A stretch of DNA of 64,000 nt from Anaerolineae bacterium (GTDB lineage Bacteria; Chloroflexota; Anaerolineae; Anaerolineales; Anaerolineaceae): assembly GCA_013178185.1 (NCBI GenBank), contig JABLXC010000012.1:19899-83898 (forward strand). Reading direction: 5' to 3'. The notes beneath the pieces were generated by a model. It was given only the letters and a program-made list of their open reading frames with translations, ran no database searches and had not been told where the DNA came from. Shown here piece by piece: positions 34,538-41,833 of this stretch. The position numbers were made by a program, and so were the translations under genes. Each line of letters opens with the position of its first letter. Position 1 is the first letter of the stretch.

Positions 34538-35862
34538 TTCAACTTTCGCACCCGCAGTCTCAATCCTTCGACTCCGGTGACGACGATCCGTGATCCCTCT
34601 TCGATGGGGACATCTTCGGGATCGGCTTCGGCAATCCAGAGTTCACCGCCCACCAGAGCGGTGCCGCGCGGATTGATCTCGCTCCGAGCTGTTCCGGTTT
34701 GCCCCGGCAGTGATTCTCTGCCGGTGCGGATGGGGACGTGGCGGGCCCGAATGGCAAACGTGATGACTGCAAAAAAACTGGCTGCGAGTGTTAACCCGGT
34801 TGCCACGACTAGCGGCGTTGAGATAGGTGGAAATCCGGGCATTCTGGCTGAATTGAAGAGGATCAGCGCGCCCGCGATGAAGGAAGCTGCCCCCGCGATG
34901 GTGAGCGCCCCGAAAGCGGGTGTTTTAATTTCGAGGATAAAAAGTACAAATGCCACCAAAATGAACAAAATGCCAAACCAGTTTACAGGCAAAATCCCCA
35001 GTCCATAAACTGCGAGCATAAGACAAACAGCACCGATGAACCCGGCTACCCACCCGCCTGGGCTGGAAAGTTCGATCAAGATGGCCTGCACGCCGATCGA
35101 GAGCAACAGAAACACCAAGTTGGGGTTGACCAGTAATTGAAGCGCTTGTTCAATGAATGTGCTTTGAACCGGGTACAATTGGGCGTTCAAGGTCCTCAAA
35201 GTAACTTCGCGGCCGTTCAAAGACACCTGACGACCATCCAATTGTGCCAGCAGGTCTTCCAGGTCGGTTGCCACCAGGTCGATCAAACCGGCTTCCAGGG
35301 CTTCTTCAGAAGTTACCGCCCGCGCCGTTTCGATGGTCTCTTCGGCCAGACGGGTGGCATCTTGACCTCGGTTACGGGTCAGGGACCGAACTTCAGCTTT
35401 TAGCATCTCTTTAACCTTATTTTCCATCGTCTCGCCGATATCTTCTCCCTGAGAACCGACCGGGCTGGCGGCCCCGATGGTGGTCTCCGGCGCCATGGTT
35501 GCCATATGGCCTGCCAGCGTGATGATCGTCCCGGCGCTTGCAGCCATTGCATTGCGCGGTGAAACATAAACGATTACTGGCACAGCGCTGCCTCGGATCA
35601 TTTTGACGATATTGTTCATCACGTCAATGCTGCCGCCTGGTGTATCCAGCGCAAGGATGACTACTTCGGCCCCCTGCTCCAGGGCGATATCCAGCCCGCG
35701 CGAGATGTAATCTGCCATGATGGGTGTTACAGCTCCTTCAGCCGTCAAAACAACGGCTAATGGGCGTTCCTCCTGGTTCTGTGCAAACGAGGGTTTTGCA
35801 AGGAACGCCAGGTTAAGCAGTAAAAGGAAAAACAGCGTAACTAGCCTGTAGCTTCTCTTCAT
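34534..35862 (-). CDS. nfeD: NfeD-like membrane serine protease (ClpP-type domain, long form)
   Basis: 442 residues from an ATG at 35862 with GGAG upstream; the in-frame ATG at 35907 would put 15 polar residues before the signal peptide. The signal peptide is KRSYRLVTLFFLLLLNLAF with AxA-type cleavage at SFA. Residues ~30-215 are a ClpP/SppA-like domain with DTPGGSID and the catalytic Ser in MAASAGTI; the Lys is likely in the MENKVKEMLKAE helix. About four membrane helices (~235-350) and a C-terminal OB-fold NfeD domain follow. Long NfeD proteins cleave stomatin-type partners at the membrane; no stomatin gene is adjacent, but an orphan binding protein is coupled downstream. Confidence 0.9.
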   Translation of the reverse strand: MKRSYRLVTLFFLLLLNLAFLAKPSFAQNQEERPLAVVLTAEGAVTPIMADYISRGLDIALEQGAEVVILALDTPGGSIDVMNNIVKMIRGSAVPVIVYVSPRNAMAASAGTIITLAGHMATMAPETTIGAASPVGSQGEDIGETMENKVKEMLKAEVRSLTRNRGQDATRLAEETIETARAVTSEEALEAGLIDLVATDLEDLLAQLDGRQVSLNGREVTLRTLNAQLYPVQSTFIEQALQLLVNPNLVFLLLSIGVQAILIELSSPGGWVAGFIGAVCLMLAVYGLGILPVNWFGILFILVAFVLFILEIKTPAFGALTIAGAASFIAGALILFNSARMPGFPPISTPLVVATGLTLAASFFAVITFAIRARHVPIRTGRESLPGQTGTARSEINPRGTALVGGELWIAEADPEDVPIEEGSRIVVTGVEGLRLRVRKLK

Positions 35863-35912
35863 TTTTATCTCCATGCCAGCGATTGACTTTCGGCCGCCAG
35901 CAATCATTTTGT

Positions 35913-35918
35913 ATTATA
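35913..35918 (-). promoter_or_regulatory. Candidate -10 box for the nfeD operon
   Basis: The - strand reads TATAAT at 35918-35913, about 50 bases before the nfeD ATG at 35862. No convincing -35 is visible. The position lies upstream of the chosen start and downstream of nothing coding, which supports it. Confidence 0.45.
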
Positions 35919-36043
35919 TCCTTCTTTTGAGTCAGTTTTCCTGCGGGGTTGGTTAAGCCGCCCGGATTTTTCATGCCAACCTTCGCGGTGAGGTGTGTTG
36001 AGGCGAGAACAGGTGAACACGCTGGCTAAGCGGATGCCTGACG

Positions 36044-36073
36044 TTGATAAATTTCCAACAATTTGTTAACAAT
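36044..36073 (+). promoter_or_regulatory. Candidate dnaK promoter with overlapping palindrome
   Basis: TTGATA (36044-36049) is followed after 18 bases by AACAAT (36068-36073), a weak sigma70 match. The perfect palindrome TTGTTAACAA (36063-36072) covers the -10 and could be an operator. No CIRCE (TTAGCACTC-N9-GAGTGCTAA) is present in the 284-base region upstream of dnaK. Confidence 0.3.
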
Positions 36074-36146
36074 ATTCTTGTAGACTTCGTTTATCCTTGT
36101 TACGGATTAATTTTGCAATCATCTTTTTTTGAAAGGAGAAAGAACA

Positions 36147-38033
36147 ATGGCAAATAAAATTATCGGTATCGATCTGGGTACAACGAACAGCGTCGTTGCC
36201 GTCATGGAAGGCGGGGATCCGGTTGTGATCACCACCGCGGAAGGTTCGCGTCTGTGCCCATCGGTTGTTGCATTCAACAAAAATGGGGAACGCCTGGTCG
36301 GTCAAACTGCGAAGCGCCAGGCCGTCACCAACTCAGAAAATACGATCTACTCGATCAAACGGTTTATGGGCCGTCGCTACGATGAAGTGGAGAAAGAACG
36401 CGCCATGGTGCCATATCGGGTAGTCAAAGGCGCTGCGGGGGATGCGCGTGTGCATATCCCGGTTACGAATAAGGAATATACACCTCAGGAAATTTCCGCC
36501 ATGATCCTCAGCAAGCTCAAAGCGGATGCGGAGGCCTATCTGGGCGAACCGGTTTCGAAAGCGGTTATCACCGTTCCGGCCTATTTCAATGATAGCCAAC
36601 GCCAGGCCACCAAGGATGCAGGTAAGATTGCAGGTTTGGAAGTGTTGCGGATTATTAACGAGCCGACTGCCTCAGCCCTGGCGTATGGCCTGGATAAAAA
36701 GAAGAATGAAAAGATCTTGGTGTTCGACCTTGGCGGCGGCACTTTTGATGTCAGTATTCTTGAGGTTGGAGAAGGGGTGTTTGAGGTCAAATCTACGAGC
36801 GGCGATACCCATCTGGGTGGCGATGATTGGGATGAGCGTATTGTTAACTGGGTAGCCGATGAGTTCAAAAAAGATCAGGGTATTGATCTGAGGCGGGACA
36901 ACCAGGCTCTTCAACGCCTGCGCGAAGCCGCCGAGAAAGCTAAGATTGAGCTTTCCAGTATGATGGAAACCGAGATCAATTTACCCTATATCACCGCGGA
37001 TGCTAATGGTCCAAAACACCTGCAAACCCGCCTTAGCCGTTCCCGCTTCGAGCAGATGACGGCAGACCTTTTAGAGCGTTGCCGAGGCCCGTTTGAAGCG
37101 GCGCTGCGTGATGCAAAACTAAAACCTTCGGACATTGACGAGGTGGTACTGGTGGGTGGTTCTACCCGCATGCCAATGGTTCAGGAACTGGTGCGCAAAA
37201 TGACGGGTAAAGAACCCAACAAAGGCGTCAATCCTGATGAGGTCGTAGCAGTAGGTGCGGCAATCCAGGCTGGCGTGTTGGCAGGCGAGGTGCAAGATAT
37301 TTTGCTGCTGGATGTTACCCCGCTTTCGCTGGGAGTCGAGACTTTGGGCGGCGTCATGACAACGCTGATCGAGCGCAATACCACTGTGCCGGTGCGTAAA
37401 TCTCAGATCTTTTCCACTGCCGAAGACAGCCAGACTGCGGTGGATATTCATGTCCTGCAGGGAGAGCGCCCAATGGCGGCCGATAACATGAGTCTGGGCC
37501 GTTTCCGACTGGAGGGTATTCCCCCCGCGCCGCGCGGTATCCCGCAAATTGAGGTAACTTTCGATATTGACGCCAATGGCATTCTCAATGTATCCGCTAT
37601 GGATAAGGCCAGCGGCAGGGAGCAGCGGGTTACCATTACCGCTTCTACCAATTTGAATAAACAGGAGATCGAACGTCTGGTGAAAGAAGCTGAACAACAT
37701 CGGGCAGAAGATTTCCAGCGCAAAGAAAACGCAGAAGCCCGCAATACTGCCGATATGGTAATCTACCAGGCCGATAAATTGCTCAAAGAGCAAGGGGATA
37801 GAATCGCTCAAGGTAATCGCGCTGAGATCGAGAGCAAGCTTAACGATCTGCGGCAGGCTGCTGGAGGCCAGGATACTGCCCGCATCCGCCAGCTGACGGA
37901 AGATTTACAGCGCCTTCTTACTCAGGCGGCAACTCAAACTTCTGGACCGACGCACACAGCGAGCGGTAATGGACACAAAGCCAGCGACGTTGGCGAAGGA
38001 GAGGTAGTCGAAGGAGAGTTCAAAGAGGCTTAA
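36147..38033 (+). CDS. dnaK: Molecular chaperone DnaK (Hsp70)
   Basis: 628 residues from ATG 36147, with AAAGGAG 9 bases upstream; a TTG at 36129 overlaps the ribosome binding site and is rejected. All Hsp70 signatures are present: [40 protein letters not shown], and the substrate-binding domain from [14 protein letters not shown] with IERNTTVPV. The C-terminal tail ends [10 protein letters not shown], close to the usual acidic tail. It is an ATP-driven foldase acting with DnaJ and GrpE, neither of which is adjacent. A strong terminator immediately follows, so dnaK is monocistronic. Confidence 0.97.
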   Translation: MANKIIGIDLGTTNSVVAVMEGGDPVVITTAEGSRLCPSVVAFNKNGERLVGQTAKRQAVTNSENTIYSIKRFMGRRYDEVEKERAMVPYRVVKGAAGDARVHIPVTNKEYTPQEISAMILSKLKADAEAYLGEPVSKAVITVPAYFNDSQRQATKDAGKIAGLEVLRIINEPTASALAYGLDKKKNEKILVFDLGGGTFDVSILEVGEGVFEVKSTSGDTHLGGDDWDERIVNWVADEFKKDQGIDLRRDNQALQRLREAAEKAKIELSSMMETEINLPYITADANGPKHLQTRLSRSRFEQMTADLLERCRGPFEAALRDAKLKPSDIDEVVLVGGSTRMPMVQELVRKMTGKEPNKGVNPDEVVAVGAAIQAGVLAGEVQDILLLDVTPLSLGVETLGGVMTTLIERNTTVPVRKSQIFSTAEDSQTAVDIHVLQGERPMAADNMSLGRFRLEGIPPAPRGIPQIEVTFDIDANGILNVSAMDKASGREQRVTITASTNLNKQEIERLVKEAEQHRAEDFQRKENAEARNTADMVIYQADKLLKEQGDRIAQGNRAEIESKLNDLRQAAGGQDTARIRQLTEDLQRLLTQAATQTSGPTHTASGNGHKASDVGEGEVVEGEFKEA

Positions 38034-38063
38034 CCCTCTGCAAACATTCGATAAGATCTGAAC

Positions 38064-38112
38064 AACCGTTTTTCCCTTTCTGAATTAAAATAGAGAGGGA
38101 AAAACGGTTTTT
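38064..38112 (+). terminator. Intrinsic terminator after dnaK
   Basis: A perfect 14-base inverted repeat (AACCGTTTTTCCCT at 38064-38077 and its complement at 38096-38109), with an 18-base loop, runs into a short T tract. It starts 30 bases after the dnaK stop. Confidence 0.85.
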
Positions 38113-38177
38113 GATATTGGAACATTATCGGTTATAGCAGCGTCTTAAGCAAGGGAAATGACATGGAGGAGGTTGTT

Positions 38178-39425
38178 ATGCCGTTCAAAAAATCTCAAAT
38201 TTTACTGGCTGGTATCCTGATTTTTATTTTGATGACCGCTTGCAGCGTCCTCTCGGTCGTCCCTTCCGTTGCGCCAGGACAGGTTGAAACAGTTGTGGTG
38301 CAGACTGCGCAAGCTCAGCTGACCCAGTTTGCTGTTAATACGCTGGTTGTACAGCTTACCCAGCTTGCACAGGCTTCGCCTACGCCATTGCCTGCCACCT
38401 CAACCGTTGCACCACCAACTTTGACCGCTACGGCGACACTAACTGCGACTCCGCTTCCTCCCACGGCTACTTTGCCTCCTACCAGTACCCCAATTGTCGC
38501 GACGGTTACGCCATTACCTACCAGCACATACTCGATCACGCCTGTTCCGTGCTTTGCAATACGGTTTATTGCAGATGTTACTGTACCGGATGATACAGTC
38601 ATGACGCCCAACCAGTCTTTTGTCAAGACCTGGCGGCTGCAAAATGCTGGCAGCTGTGCCTGGTCGCCCGATTTCGACATTGTCTTTGTGGGCGGTAGTG
38701 TGATGGGCGCCCCCGGCGCTCAGAAACTAAATACCACCATCAACCCAGGCCAGAACGTGGACATCTCTCTGACGATGACGGCCCCTTCAACTGAAGGCGT
38801 TTATAAAGGGGATTGGAAACTACGTAGTTCTACAGGGGTGGTTTTTGGCCTGGGCAGGACTGGCGACGTACCTTTTTGGGTCAAGATCCAAGTCAAACCG
38901 ATGGTTGTGCTGACTGCTGCGCCAGGCACCGCGTTGGATTTTGCCGCCAGCTATTGCCAGGCATCTTGGACCAGCTCGGTAAAGACGTTAAGCTGTCCAA
39001 GTCCTGCTAATGATTTTGCCAATGGCTCGATCACCTATACGGTCTCTCCACGACTGGAAGGCGGGTATCAGGATGACGAACCGGCATTAGTACTGATTCC
39101 TAGCAATGGCAGCGGCGGTTTTATTAACGGGCGCTTTCCGGCCATCACTGTTCAATCTGGAGATCGTTTCCAGGCTTTGATTGGCTGCCTGGATAACAGC
39201 CCGGGTTGCAACGTCATGTTCCAATTGAATTACAGTATCGGCGGCGGCGCAGTGCAGAATCTGGGAAGTTGGACCGAAGTATCTGATGGTAACTGGCAGA
39301 GGATTGATATCCCTGTTGGCGGCCTTGCTGGGCAGTCTGTCCAGTTTATCCTGTACGCGAATAACAACAACGGCACTTCCACCGATGATCGCCTCTTTCT
39401 CCTTGTGCCGATTATCAAGCGTTGA
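38178..39425 (+). CDS. Lipoprotein with NBR1-like Ig domain
   Basis: 415 residues from ATG 38178, which has GGAGGAGG 6-7 bases upstream; the ATG at 38163 lies before this site. The signal peptide ends in the lipobox LMTAC. A Thr/Pro-rich stalk spans residues ~50-125 (LTATATLTATPLPPTATLPP). Residues ~130-235 form an NBR1-type Ig domain (FVKTWRLQNAGSCAWS, DISLTMTAPSTEGVYKGDWKL), a domain common in secreted Chloroflexota proteins. The C-terminal ~170 residues (FAASYCQASWTS ... RIDIPVGGLAGQSVQFILYA) look like a second beta-sandwich. It is probably exposed on the cell surface; its ligand is unknown. Confidence 0.75.
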   Translation: MPFKKSQILLAGILIFILMTACSVLSVVPSVAPGQVETVVVQTAQAQLTQFAVNTLVVQLTQLAQASPTPLPATSTVAPPTLTATATLTATPLPPTATLPPTSTPIVATVTPLPTSTYSITPVPCFAIRFIADVTVPDDTVMTPNQSFVKTWRLQNAGSCAWSPDFDIVFVGGSVMGAPGAQKLNTTINPGQNVDISLTMTAPSTEGVYKGDWKLRSSTGVVFGLGRTGDVPFWVKIQVKPMVVLTAAPGTALDFAASYCQASWTSSVKTLSCPSPANDFANGSITYTVSPRLEGGYQDDEPALVLIPSNGSGGFINGRFPAITVQSGDRFQALIGCLDNSPGCNVMFQLNYSIGGGAVQNLGSWTEVSDGNWQRIDIPVGGLAGQSVQFILYANNNNGTSTDDRLFLLVPIIKR

Positions 39426-39531
39426 AAGAGGACGAATGTGATGTCATCTCGGTAAGCTGAGGTTACCATTTACCCTTCTCCCGGTTCATTGTGGGAGCGT
39501 TTGGGTGCAATTCGCTTGCCAGATTTCATTC

Positions 39532-39581
39532 ATTTCAAAATTGAAATATCACTTTTCAAAGCATGGAAATGTCACTATACT
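39532..39581 (+). promoter_or_regulatory. Candidate promoter with inverted repeat before the repeat-protein gene
   Basis: TATACT at 39576-39581 is a good -10; no good -35 is seen. Upstream, ATTTCAA (39532-39538) and TTGAAAT (39541-39547) form a perfect 7-base inverted repeat with a 2-base spacer, centred about 36 bases before the -10, where an activator or repressor could bind. The transcript would have a leader of about 42 bases before ATG 39631 with GGAGG upstream of the start. Confidence 0.45.
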
Positions 39582-39630
39582 GAAAAGACAAATGTTTTAT
39601 TTTTGAGTAAATATTTGCAGGAGGGGCTTC

Positions 39631-40989
39631 ATGGAAACGATTTTTTATAAAATGATCTCGCCAACTCGCGCCGTGCGGTTTGCCTTACAGGGATTGGTCG
39701 CGTTGTTGCTGGTGCTTGCGTGCTTGCTTCCTGCTGTCAAACCTGTTCAGGCTGCTATCCCCACATTTTCAATTGTATCGGTTGTTACCAACAGCAGCGT
39801 AACGATCCAGACCTATAATTTTCCTGCGGGTCAGGAATTCACCGTTCGTATGGGACCGTTCGGTACGCTGGCGATTGGCGGTGTGGTGGTCGGGACAACT
39901 AATTCGGGCGCGGGCGGTTCTTTCAGCGTTACCTATTCTATTCCAGCCTCGCTGGTGGGCAGCGCCCAAATTGCGATTCGGATGGACAGCCCGGCGGGTT
40001 ATTACGCCTATAACTGGTTTTATAACAGCACGAGTGGTGGAACCAGCGGCGGCACAGGTTATACCGGCATCCCTACCTTTAACATCCTGAGCGTTGTCCA
40101 GGATGATAAAGTCACCATTAAGACCAATAATTTCCCCTCCGGTCTCGATTTTACCGTTCGCATGGGCGCTTATGGCACATTAGGTCTTGGTGGGATCGTG
40201 GTTGCCACCACCAATTCGGGTTCAGGTGGTTCGTTCGAAGCGACCTATGCCATTCCGGCTGCTTTAAAAGGCAGCTACCAGATTGCAATCCGCATGGATA
40301 GCACAGCTGGGCATTACGCCTATAACTGGTTTTATAACAACACGGGCAGCGGCACCAGCGGCACGGGTGGACTTTACACCGGCATTCCCACTTTTAGCAT
40401 CTTGAGCGTTGTCCAGGATGACAAAGTCACCATTAAAACCAATAATTTCCCGGCAGGGCTGGATTTCAAAGTTCGTATGGGGCCGTATGGCACCCAGGCG
40501 ATCGGCGGGATTGAGGTGGCGACCACCAACTCGGGCGCAGGCGGCTCGTTTGAGGCGACTTATACGATTCCTGACGCTCTGAAGGGCAGTTACCAGATCG
40601 CCATCCGCCTGGAAAGCGCGGCTGGCTACTATGCTTATAACTGGTTTTATAACAATACCACAACCGGCGGCACCAGCGGCACAGGCGGCCCGGCTTACAC
40701 GGGTTTTCCTACCTTTAGCATCGTCAGTGTGGTTCGCGATGACAAAGTTACAGTGCAGACCTATAACCTCCCGCCAAGCCAGGATTTTAAAGTGCGCATG
40801 GGGCCGTATGGCTCTTTGGGGATTGGCGGGATCGAGGTGGCCACAATTAATTCGGGCGCTGGCGGTGCACAGTCATTCACATTTACCATCCCGGCTGCAT
40901 TGTATGGCAGTTATCAAATTGCTGTCCGGATGGAGAGCAGCGCAGGTTATTTCGCGTATAATTGGTTCTACAACAATACGACTTATTGA
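39631..40989 (+). CDS. Secreted protein with four tandem ~105-residue beta-rich repeats
   Basis: 452 residues. A signal peptide with a long hydrophobic core (GLVALLLVLACLLPAV) ends near VQAA. The mature protein is made only of four tandem repeats starting at about residues 43, 147, 252 and 359. Each begins (I/F)PTF.I.SVV, then D.KVTI.T.NFP, F.VRMG.YGT, IGGI.VATTNSGAGGSF, IPAALKGSYQIAIRM and ends YAYNWFYNNT, joined by Gly/Ser/Thr linkers. The regular pattern suggests immunoglobulin-like or other beta-sandwich modules of an S-layer, adhesin or matrix protein. No anchor, cell-wall motif or catalytic residue is seen, so it is probably released or held by its repeats. A strong terminator follows. 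Confidence 0.75.
   Translation: METIFYKMISPTRAVRFALQGLVALLLVLACLLPAVKPVQAAIPTFSIVSVVTNSSVTIQTYNFPAGQEFTVRMGPFGTLAIGGVVVGTTNSGAGGSFSVTYSIPASLVGSAQIAIRMDSPAGYYAYNWFYNSTSGGTSGGTGYTGIPTFNILSVVQDDKVTIKTNNFPSGLDFTVRMGAYGTLGLGGIVVATTNSGSGGSFEATYAIPAALKGSYQIAIRMDSTAGHYAYNWFYNNTGSGTSGTGGLYTGIPTFSILSVVQDDKVTIKTNNFPAGLDFKVRMGPYGTQAIGGIEVATTNSGAGGSFEATYTIPDALKGSYQIAIRLESAAGYYAYNWFYNNTTTGGTSGTGGPAYTGFPTFSIVSVVRDDKVTVQTYNLPPSQDFKVRMGPYGSLGIGGIEVATINSGAGGAQSFTFTIPAALYGSYQIAVRMESSAGYFAYNWFYNNTTY
39757..40986 (+). repeat. Four tandem in-frame coding repeats (~315 bases each)
   Basis: Repeat units begin near 39757, 40069, 40384 and 40705. Units 2 and 3 are the most alike, sharing long stretches such as the block coding QDDKVTIKTNNFP. 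Third-codon positions differ often, so the duplication is not very recent or the units are under protein-level selection. Confidence 0.85.
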
Positions 40990-41008
40990 GCATACTGTTA
41001 ACTTTGAA

Positions 41009-41046
41009 AACACCCCTGACAATGAGTTTTTCAGGGGTGTTTTTTA
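41009..41046 (+). terminator. Bidirectional intrinsic terminator
   Basis: ACACCCCTGA (41010-41019) pairs with TCAGGGGTGT (41031-41040) across an 11-base loop and is followed by a run of T; A residues before the stem give a U tract on the - strand too. It lies between the convergent repeat-protein gene and the peptidase S51 gene and can serve both. Confidence 0.9.
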
Positions 41047-41062
41047 TTATGTATTGCTGCGA

Positions 41063-41833
41063 TCAGTAGAGGGCAAAATCTTTGTTGCCCTTTATCCTTT
41101 CACCTGTCGCTTCGTGATTGATCGCTCCATTGGCAGAGGTGAACCGCGCCTGGCAGCGGCGGTTTCGCAAAGTGACGCCGCCTTTTCCATCCACCCAGAC
41201 CCCTCCCTGTGAACAGACCAGAGCGGTGAAGCCGTCAATCCCAATTACCAAGCGCCTTCCAGCCAGCATTTTGAACAAGAAAAGAAGCCTTGGCGGGAAT
41301 TCATTGAAATGAGGGATAATAAAAGTGTTTGGTAAAAAGTTGAAGGCTGGTCGCGTTCTCCAGGGAAATTTGAGACGGGGGACGCGGCTGCCGAAAATCA
41401 TTGCTCCAGCACTGCATCCGGCCAAAACGCCCCCTTTTTCTAATACAGAGCAAAGCGCTTCCCAGACGGCGCTGCCTTCCAGGCATTCGCAGAGGTAATC
41501 TGGTTTTCCGCCCGAAAGATAGACAAAGTTTGATTCCAGGATACGATTTGCCAGGTTCGCGTCATTTGCGCTGGCGTGATCAATTACACGGAGCGCCTCG
41601 ACGCTGGATACTCCAAGACGCGTGAAGTGGGCGATCCCCAGATTCGACCAGTATTGGATCCGTTCATCGCCCTCTGTCCCGGCTGCTGTTGGCAGGCAGA
41701 TCACGCGCGCTGGTTGGGCCAACCGTCCTAACAGGCGGCGGTCAACCGCTTCCATATCAGGCAGATATTCACCGCTGCCCACCAGCGCCAGGGTACCTCT
41801 TGTTGGTAGTTTTAGATTGATATTAAGGTTCAT
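41063..41833 (-). CDS. Peptidase S51 / cyanophycinase-like serine hydrolase
   Basis: 256 residues. The type 1 glutamine-amidotransferase-like fold is visible: GTLALVGSGEYLPDM, ICLPTAAGTEGDER, VYLSGGKPDYLCECL, and the nucleophile Ser in GVLAGCSAGAMIFG (~residue 143), followed by FIIPHFNEFPPR with the likely catalytic His. Family members include cyanophycinase and aspartyl dipeptidase PepE. No signal peptide is seen. The start overlaps the stop of the upstream propeller protein (ATGA), so they are one operon. Substrate unknown; PepE-like dipeptidase and cyanophycinase are both possible. Confidence 0.82.
   Translation of the reverse strand: MNLNINLKLPTRGTLALVGSGEYLPDMEAVDRRLLGRLAQPARVICLPTAAGTEGDERIQYWSNLGIAHFTRLGVSSVEALRVIDHASANDANLANRILESNFVYLSGGKPDYLCECLEGSAVWEALCSVLEKGGVLAGCSAGAMIFGSRVPRLKFPWRTRPAFNFLPNTFIIPHFNEFPPRLLFLFKMLAGRRLVIGIDGFTALVCSQGGVWVDGKGGVTLRNRRCQARFTSANGAINHEATGERIKGNKDFALY

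Noticed and set aside
35863..36146. CIRCE/HrcA operator upstream of dnaK
   Set aside because: No TTAGCACTC-N9-GAGTGCTAA or close variant is present; only a 10-base palindrome is seen.
39757..40986. Regular repeats that might be taken for a CRISPR or satellite array
   Set aside because: Period is ~315 bases, the repeats stay in one reading frame and vary mainly at third codon positions, so they are protein repeats.
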